64,000 nt of DNA, from NCBI RefSeq assembly GCF_001514305.1, contig NZ_KQ949107.1, positions 62,001-126,000 on the forward strand, written 5' to 3'. Made by a program: the position numbers and the translations under genes. The notes below the pieces were generated by a model. That model did not search any database. It was not told the DNA's origin and saw nothing but the letters and a program-made list of their open reading frames with translations. Positions 58,628 through 64,000 of the stretch are shown here, one piece after another; the stretch's first letter is position 1, and every line of letters begins with the position of its first letter. Source of the DNA: Streptomyces dysideae. GTDB taxonomy: Bacteria; Actinomycetota; Actinomycetes; Streptomycetales; Streptomycetaceae.

Positions 58628-58902
58628 CCGGTCCCCCTTTCCCAGTCCGCCGATCGTAGGTCCGGGAGCGATGAAAGCCCAGGTCAGGCACTGCATGGTG
58701 GACTTCCCTGGAAGTCGTCGCTCACCGTGTGCGGGGCCGGCGTCCCGGTCCCGGTGGCGTCACTCCGGGGCGGGGGTGAAAATCCGGCGGCGCCCGGTCC
58801 GAGGGCCTTCAGGAGGGCAGTCCGCGGCGCGCCGACCGCACTTTCCCGGCCCGCGGCCCCGGCCCGTACTCCCTACCCCGTCACCTTCTACCCCGTCGCC
58901 TC

Positions 58903-59718
58903 CTACCCCGTCACCTTCGCCGACGCGTACTCCGTCCCTTCCGGTGCCAGGCACACGAACCAGTCGAACGGGGACCCTTCGGGGCTCCGGATCACGAACT
59001 CGTCGCTGTTGACGTCGCTCGAACGTGCCCTGTGGACCTCGGTCGTCGTGCCGTCCTTCCAGATGCAGGTCACTTGCAGAGCGGTCTTGGCGACGTGGCC
59101 GACCACCAGGCGCTGGGGTCCGTCCGAGCCCGGCTCCAGCGGGACCGCTACGGCCTCGATGTCCTTCCCCGACAGGGCGTCAGCCTCGGTGACCACGTTC
59201 TGCGACGTCGGCGCGAACAGGGTGCCCCCGACACCCCGGGTCACGAAGTACGCGATCTTGCCGACGAGTTCGGCGGGCGTGTCGATGTCGACGGGGGTCT
59301 CGCCGTACCGCTCCATCGCGTTCAGCGAGGCCCGGGCCTGCGACTCGTCGCGCGGCGCCGGCCACACGTCGACGGAGACCTGCCACTCCCTCCCCTGGTC
59401 GGTTCCGACCGCCAGCAGACTCCTGTCCTGGGGCAGGAGCACGCCCGGCGTCGCCGTCGGCGGCCGCGTCGCCACCGACGCCCCCCGGTTCCCGTCCCCG
59501 CCCGGCAGCCCGGCCACCGCCAGTGTCGCCGACGACCCGGCCAGCACCAGCGCCGTCGCCGCGGCCACCGCCCAGCGCCGGGCCCTGCGCCTGCGCCCGC
59601 CGCGCATGACGGCCTGGTAGGGGGCTATACCGATCTCGACCTCGTCCGCGGCGTCGGCCAGCAGGAGGGTGATGTCCGTGTTCGTCATGTTCTGGTTCGT
59701 CTCCCGGTCCGCGCTCAT
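58903..59718 (-). CDS. Membrane protein coupled to a SigE-family sigma factor
   Basis: This 271-residue protein has a cytosolic N-terminus (about 50 residues), a membrane helix (WAVAAATALVLAGSSATLAVAG) and an exported C-terminal domain with two cysteines (VTCIW, WFVCLAP). In Streptomyces genes after SigE-family factors often have this layout and may act as anti-sigma or sensor proteins, though no zinc motif is seen. It overlaps the sigma gene stop; a GTG at 59721 is an alternative start. Confidence 0.8.
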   Translation of the reverse strand: MSADRETNQNMTNTDITLLLADAADEVEIGIAPYQAVMRGGRRRRARRWAVAAATALVLAGSSATLAVAGLPGGDGNRGASVATRPPTATPGVLLPQDRSLLAVGTDQGREWQVSVDVWPAPRDESQARASLNAMERYGETPVDIDTPAELVGKIAYFVTRGVGGTLFAPTSQNVVTEADALSGKDIEAVAVPLEPGSDGPQRLVVGHVAKTALQVTCIWKDGTTTEVHRARSSDVNSDEFVIRSPEGSPFDWFVCLAPEGTEYASAKVTG

Positions 59719-60257
59719 CACTTCCGCCCTCCCTGCGTCGCCATCCCGGCCAGACCCGGTATGGCCCGGAGTTTCGCGATCCCCTTGGCCGCGTTGCTCT
59801 TCACCGCGCCGACGGAGCAGCCCATCGCCTCCGCCGTCTGTGTCTCGGTCAGGTCCTCCCAGTACCGCAGGACCACCGCCTCCCGCTGCCGCGCGGGCAG
59901 TTGGGCGAGCGCCTTCAACAGGGCGTTGCGGTCCTCGGCCTGGGCGATGCGGTCACCGGTGTCGGCGATCTCGCGCACGATGCCGGAGTCGTCCTTCGGC
60001 GCCAGGAACTCCCTGAGCTTTCTGCGGTGCTTGCGGGCGTGTGCGTTGATCATCACGCGCCGTACGTACGCCTCCGGGTCGTCGGCCGAGCCGACCCTGC
60101 GCCAGGCCACATAGACCTGTTCGAGCGTCGACTGGACCAGGTCCTCCGCGGCGTGCTGCTCCCCCGTGAGGAGAAATGCCGTCCGCATCAACCGCGGCCA
60201 GCGGCCGATGACAAACCTCTGGAACTCGCCGTCCCGAGCCTGCTTGCGATCCCCCAT
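59718..60257 (-). CDS. SigE-family RNA polymerase sigma factor (ECF)
   Basis: This 179-residue protein has region 2 (FVIGRWPRLMRTAFLLTG, AEDLVQSTLEQVYVAW) and region 4 (LPARQREAVVLRYWEDL, GCSVGAVKSNAAKGIAKLR). The ATG at 60257 has AGGAGG five bases upstream. The GTG at 60263 is too close to it. It probably directs transcription of genes including the coupled membrane protein. Confidence 0.92.
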   Translation of the reverse strand: MGDRKQARDGEFQRFVIGRWPRLMRTAFLLTGEQHAAEDLVQSTLEQVYVAWRRVGSADDPEAYVRRVMINAHARKHRRKLREFLAPKDDSGIVREIADTGDRIAQAEDRNALLKALAQLPARQREAVVLRYWEDLTETQTAEAMGCSVGAVKSNAAKGIAKLRAIPGLAGMATQGGRK

Positions 60258-60315
60258 GCGCACCTCCTAGATGGTTAAAGGAGTCCATGGGCCGCCCGGA
60301 CCGTTGCCTCTCCCC

Positions 60316-61752
60316 TCAGTTATTTTTTGGCACCGCGGCCCGCCGCGGCAGCCACACCCACATCAGCGCCACCCCCGCGACCAGCACCCCGGCCCCCACC
60401 CGGAACGCCAGCGCGTACCCCTCCGTCAGCGCCTCCGGCGTCCCGCTCCCCGCCGACCGCGTCGCCGCGATCGTGGAGAAGACCGCGAGGCCCAGCGAAC
60501 CGCCCATCGTGCGCGAGGTGTTCACCAGCCCGGAGACCAACCCGGCCTCCCCCGCCGCCGCCCCGGACGTGGCCAGCGCGGCGAGCGGCGTCGCCGTCAG
60601 GCCCGCGCCCAGCATCATCAGGATCCCGGGGAACATGATCGCGGTCAGATAGCCGCCCGTCGCGCTCATCGTCGACTGCCAGCCGAAGCCGACCGCAGCG
60701 ACGAGTGTGCCCAGGGCCGCGACATGGCGCGCGCCGATCGCCCGCATGCAGCGCGGCGCGAGCTTCGAGCCGAGGACGACGGCCAGGGAGCTCGGGACCA
60801 GGGCGAGTCCGGCCTCCAGCGGGGTGTAGCCGAGGACGTTCTGGGTGTACAGGGTCATGAAGTACCACATGCAGAACATCGCGGACCCGCACAGGAACAT
60901 CGCCACGTTCGCCGAGGACACCGCCCGCAGCCGGAGCAGTCCGAGCGGCATCAGCGGGGCCGCCGTACGCGCCTCGGCGGCGAGGAAGAGCCCGATCAGC
61001 GCGAGCCCGGCGACGAGCGGCACCGCGGTGGCCGCCGTCCAGCCCTTGGCCTCGGTCTGCGAGATGCCGTAGGCCAGGGTGGCCAGGCCCGCCGTCACCA
61101 GGACCGCGCCCGGCAGGTCGAGGCGTCGGCCGTCCCCGGCGCGGCTCTCCGTCAGGAACCAGGTGGCGCCGGCCAGCACGACCGCGCCCACCGGCACGTT
61201 GATGAGCAGCACCCAGCGCCATGACAGCAGGTCCACCAGGACACCGCCGACGAGGCCGCCCGCGGCGCCACCGCCCGCGCCGACGGCCGTCCAGGTCGCG
61301 ATGGCCCGCGCCCGGGCCGCACCCTCCGGCACCGCCGAGGTGAGGATCGTCAGCGTCGAGGGCGCCAGCACCGCCGCGCCGAGGCCCTGTATGGCGCGGG
61401 CGAGCAGCAACTGCCAGTCGTCCTGGGCGAGTCCGCCGCCGAGCGAGGCCAGCGTGAACAAGCCGAGCCCGACCAGGAACATCCGCTTGCGGCCGTAGAG
61501 GTCACCGGCCCGCCCGCCGAGCAGCATGAACCCGGCGAAGGCGATGGCGTAGGCGTTGACCACCCACTGCAGGCCCGGTGCGCTCAGGCCGAGGTCGGCG
61601 CGCATCGACGGGAGCGCGACGTTGACGACCGACACGTCGAGGACGACGAGGAACTGGCCGGCACAGGCAAGCGCCACCACCAGCCAGGTGACGGGCGCGG
61701 TACGGCGACGGGATCTGCGGGTGACGTCAGCGGCTCCGGCCATGGGCGTCAT
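60316..61752 (-). CDS. DHA2-type MFS drug exporter (EmrB/QacA-like)
   Basis: This 478-residue protein has 14 helices, with LDVSVVNVALPSMRADL in helix 1, GGRAGDLYGRKRMF at loop 2-3, and motif C-like GAGGGAAGGLVGGVL. It exports hydrophobic drugs using proton motive force. The start is ATG 61752 or 61743. No regulator gene is adjacent. Confidence 0.9.
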   Translation of the reverse strand: MTPMAGAADVTRRSRRRTAPVTWLVVALACAGQFLVVLDVSVVNVALPSMRADLGLSAPGLQWVVNAYAIAFAGFMLLGGRAGDLYGRKRMFLVGLGLFTLASLGGGLAQDDWQLLLARAIQGLGAAVLAPSTLTILTSAVPEGAARARAIATWTAVGAGGGAAGGLVGGVLVDLLSWRWVLLINVPVGAVVLAGATWFLTESRAGDGRRLDLPGAVLVTAGLATLAYGISQTEAKGWTAATAVPLVAGLALIGLFLAAEARTAAPLMPLGLLRLRAVSSANVAMFLCGSAMFCMWYFMTLYTQNVLGYTPLEAGLALVPSSLAVVLGSKLAPRCMRAIGARHVAALGTLVAAVGFGWQSTMSATGGYLTAIMFPGILMMLGAGLTATPLAALATSGAAAGEAGLVSGLVNTSRTMGGSLGLAVFSTIAATRSAGSGTPEALTEGYALAFRVGAGVLVAGVALMWVWLPRRAAVPKNN

Positions 61753-61822
61753 GCTCTCAACCGCCCGACGCTCCTGGCATCGGGATTTCGGCCTAGGCCC
61801 GTTCCCCAAGGGCCCGGGCCCT

Positions 61823-62444
61823 GTTCCTCGGGCATCGGCCTCGCCTACTCCTCCCTGCCCGCACTGATCGTCGGCGCGGTCCCCGCCTCGGAGACGGGCG
61901 CGGCGAACGGCCTCAACACGCTGATGCGTTCCATCGGTACGTCGGTCTCCAGCGCCGTCATCGGCATGGTGCTGGCCAACACCGCGAACACCGTGAACGC
62001 GTCGAGGTCCCGGCCATGCACGGCTTCCGCGTCTCCTTCCTGATCGCCACCGCCGCCGTCGCCGTCGGCCTGCTGCTGGCCCTGTTCCTGCCCGGCCGCC
62101 GCCCGTCGGCGGGGCCTCAACTGCGCGCGAGCAGCGAGGAGGACGCCGACCTGGAACGCGCCGAGGAGGCACTGCGCGGCTTCCGCGGCCGCGTCCTGGA
62201 CTCCGCCGGCGCCCCGGTCACCCGCGCAAAGGTGACGCTGATCGACCGGCGGGGGCGGCAGGCGGGCGCGACGGTCTCCGGAGAGGACGGCAGCTATGCC
62301 CTCTCCGTCCCGGACCCGGGCGCGTACGTCGTGGCCGCCCGCGCCACGGGCCACGGCCCGTTGGCCTCGTCGGCGACGCATGCGGGCGACGACAGCGCGG
62401 TCGACCTGGACCTGTCGTTGCCGGGCGAGACGGTTACCGCCTGA
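61823..62444 (+). pseudogene. 3' remnant of an MFS gene with carboxypeptidase-regulatory-like domain
   Basis: The plus strand reads GIGLAYSSLPALIVGAVPAS and NGLNTLMRSIGTSVSSAVIG, the late helices of a second DHA2 transporter, without any 5' part. Near 61996-62001 a one-base loss shifts the frame. The next frame continues MHGFRVSFLIATAAVAVGLL and then a carboxypeptidase-regulatory-like domain (GRVLDSAGAPVTRAKVTLID, DGSYALSVPDPGAYVVAARA) that ends at 62444. It is truncated at the 5' end and frameshifted. Confidence 0.7.
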
Positions 62445-62526
62445 CCCGCACGCCCCCGTCGTTCACGAGACGGGGGCGTGGTGCACGATGGGCGCCCATA
62501 CGCTCGTACGACCGAAAGGGACCCGC

Positions 62527-63177
62527 ATGCCCCCGGCCCCCAAGCCCGAGATCCTGGCCGCGTTCGAGGCGGCGAAGGGCTTCATGCCCACGGGCGAGGG
62601 CCTCGCCCTGTACGCGACGGCCGTCGAGGCCGGGCGGCTGGGGCTGCCGTTGCTGGAGGTCGGGACGTACTGCGGCCGCTCCACGATCCTGCTCGCCGAC
62701 GCGGCCCGCGCGGCCGGCGTGACCGCGCTCACGGTCGACCACCACCGCGGCAGCGAGGAGCAGCAGCCGGGCTGGGAGTACCACGACCCCGAGACGGTCG
62801 ACCCCGAGATCGGCCTGATGGACACGCTGCCCACGTTCCGCCGCACGCTCCACAAGGCGGGCCTGGAGGAGCACGTCGTAGCACTGGTCGGCCGCTCGCC
62901 GCAGGTCGCGAAGATCTGGGGCACTCCCCTCGGCCTCGTCTTCATCGACGGCGGCCACACCGACGAGCACGCCACCGGCGACTACGAGGGCTGGGCCCCC
63001 CATGTGGCCGAAGGCGGCCTGCTGCTGATCCACGACGTCTTCCCGGACCCGGCGGACGAGTTCACCGGCCAGGCTCCGTACCGCGTCTATCTCAGGGCGC
63101 TCACCTCCGGCGCGTTCACGGAGGTCTCGGCGACGGACTCCCTGCGCGTGCTGCGGCGGACGGGGGCGGGGATCTGA
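62527..63177 (+). CDS. Class I SAM-dependent methyltransferase
   Basis: This 216-residue enzyme (MPPAPKPEILAAFEAAKGFM) has SAM-binding motif LLEVGTYCGRSTILLADAA and motif II LVFIDGGHTDEHATGDYEGW. This is the Methyltransf_24/O-methyltransferase-like pattern with a metal-ligand-like HDVFPDP. AAAGGGA precedes the ATG. The substrate is unknown. Confidence 0.88.
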   Translation: MPPAPKPEILAAFEAAKGFMPTGEGLALYATAVEAGRLGLPLLEVGTYCGRSTILLADAARAAGVTALTVDHHRGSEEQQPGWEYHDPETVDPEIGLMDTLPTFRRTLHKAGLEEHVVALVGRSPQVAKIWGTPLGLVFIDGGHTDEHATGDYEGWAPHVAEGGLLLIHDVFPDPADEFTGQAPYRVYLRALTSGAFTEVSATDSLRVLRRTGAGI

Positions 63178-63322
63178 GCCGGAAGTCCCGCAGGACCAGA
63201 TCCAGCCAAGTAGCCGCGCGGATCAGGGATTGCAGTGCGGTGTCTTCGCCAACCGCGTCGGCCGACCGGTCAGGCAGCCCGCATTCAGCCGGGCCGTAGC
63301 AACGACGCCATAGGCTCCCAGG

Positions 63323-63964
63323 GTGATTGAGACCATCGTGTTCGACGTCGGCGAGACGATCACCCGGGACGACCGGTACTGGGAGGCCTGGGCCGACTGG
63401 CTGAACGTTCCCCGTCACACACTCTCCGCTCTTGTCGGCGCTGTCGTCGCCCGCGGCCAGGACAACGCGGAAGCACTGCGCCTGCTCCGCCCCGGCATTG
63501 ACGTCGCCGCCGAGTACCACGCTCGCGAGACCGCAGGCCGCGGCGAGAGCCTCGACGAGAGCGACCTGTACGACGACGTCCGCCCGGCCCTGGCCGCGCT
63601 TCGCGAGCTGGGCATCCGCGTCATCATCGCCGGGAACCAGACGGCCCGCGCCGGCGAGTTGCTGCGAGACCTGGACCTACCCGCAGACCTGGTCGTCACG
63701 TCGGGGGACTGGGGGGAGGCGAAGCCGCAGCCGGGGTTCTTCGGGCGGGTGCTGGAGGTGGCGGAGGCCGCGCCGGGCAGGACGGTGTACGTCGGTGACC
63801 ATCCGGCCAACGATGTCTTTCCCGCCAAGGCGGCCGGTATGCGCGTCGCGCACATCCGACGGGGCCCGTGGGGGTACCTGTGGGCGGATGCCCCTGAGGT
63901 CGTCGCGACGGCGGACTGGCGTATCGACAGTCTCAACCAGCTGGCGTCGATCGTCGCGGGCTGA
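63323..63964 (+). CDS. HAD-superfamily hydrolase
   Basis: The 213-residue protein starts at GTG after CCAGG. Motif I is VFDVGETITRDD, with the nucleophile Asp but Gly at the second Asp position. Motif II is IIAGN, and motif IV is YVGDHPANDVFPAKAAGM. The cap-domain insertion type fits HAD-IA phosphatases or dehalogenase-like enzymes. The substrate is unknown, and loss of the second Asp may alter chemistry. Confidence 0.88.
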   Translation: MIETIVFDVGETITRDDRYWEAWADWLNVPRHTLSALVGAVVARGQDNAEALRLLRPGIDVAAEYHARETAGRGESLDESDLYDDVRPALAALRELGIRVIIAGNQTARAGELLRDLDLPADLVVTSGDWGEAKPQPGFFGRVLEVAEAAPGRTVYVGDHPANDVFPAKAAGMRVAHIRRGPWGYLWADAPEVVATADWRIDSLNQLASIVAG

Positions 63965-64000
63965 GGGCGACGAACGGCCCCTGGAAACCGCCGCCGAAGC

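Overview
The window is very GC-rich, with G/C third positions, frequent GTG starts and purine-rich ribosome binding sites. The right half has a gene order typical of Streptomyces chromosomes: Nif3-like protein, zinc-ribbon protein, RNase HI/phosphatase fusion and RNase P RNA. I read it as a Streptomyces chromosome. It has an accessory left part (1 to about 40.6 kb) abutting a conserved right part (about 40.6 to 64 kb).

Region 1 (1-9.0 kb) is metal and metalloid resistance. It holds an ACR3-type arsenite exporter cut by the window edge, a cysteine-rich MerR regulator with a partner membrane protein, a Tat-exported PHP-domain protein, and a CmtR-like sensor with a cation diffusion facilitator and an isoprenylcysteine-methyltransferase-type membrane protein. 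A frameshifted DUF3105 gene overlaps a DUF305 gene, and a second cation efflux protein follows. Region 2 (9.3-20.4 kb) is a copper-handling block on the plus strand: CopC, a CopD-CtaG fusion, a DsbA-like oxidoreductase, a beta-carbonic anhydrase, two paralogous His/Met-rich membrane proteins, YcnI, a CopC-CopD fusion, a Cu/Zn-SOD-like lipoprotein and another CopC. Region 3 (20.6-31.8 kb) has a truncated PepSY-like remnant and an OmpR-type two-component system with a small secreted protein. It also has a SulP transporter with a second carbonic anhydrase, a series of short exported proteins with similar C-termini, and a cysteine-synthase-like PLP enzyme coupled to an MFS transporter.

Region 4 (32,461-40,661) is the most interesting part. 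A perfect 26-bp direct repeat brackets 8.2 kb. The right copy is the 3' end of rnpB (RNase P RNA, minus strand) and the left copy is a duplicate, as expected if an element integrated into the 3' end of rnpB. About 85 bp inside each copy lie similar 11-bp-period repeats, which would form symmetric arms around the core in a circular form. I see no integrase inside. The cargo looks defence-like: a Fic toxin with an HTH-fused antitoxin, a small membrane-anchored protein, and a 1256-residue STAND-type NTPase next to a divergent Ser/Thr-kinase-like protein.

Region 5 (40.6-64 kb) is ordinary chromosome: rnpB, an EamA transporter with an AraC regulator, a Uma2-family protein, a MerR regulator, an RNB ribonuclease, YaaA, a KDPG-aldolase-type enzyme, RNase HI/phosphatase, a zinc-ribbon protein that appears to start at CTG, and a Nif3-like protein. 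An SDR/alcohol dehydrogenase/MaoC operon sits behind a KstR-like operator. A DesR-type regulator follows a sensor kinase that has lost its catalytic half. Then come methyltransferases, a SigE-family sigma factor with a membrane partner, an MFS exporter, a decayed MFS remnant and a HAD hydrolase.
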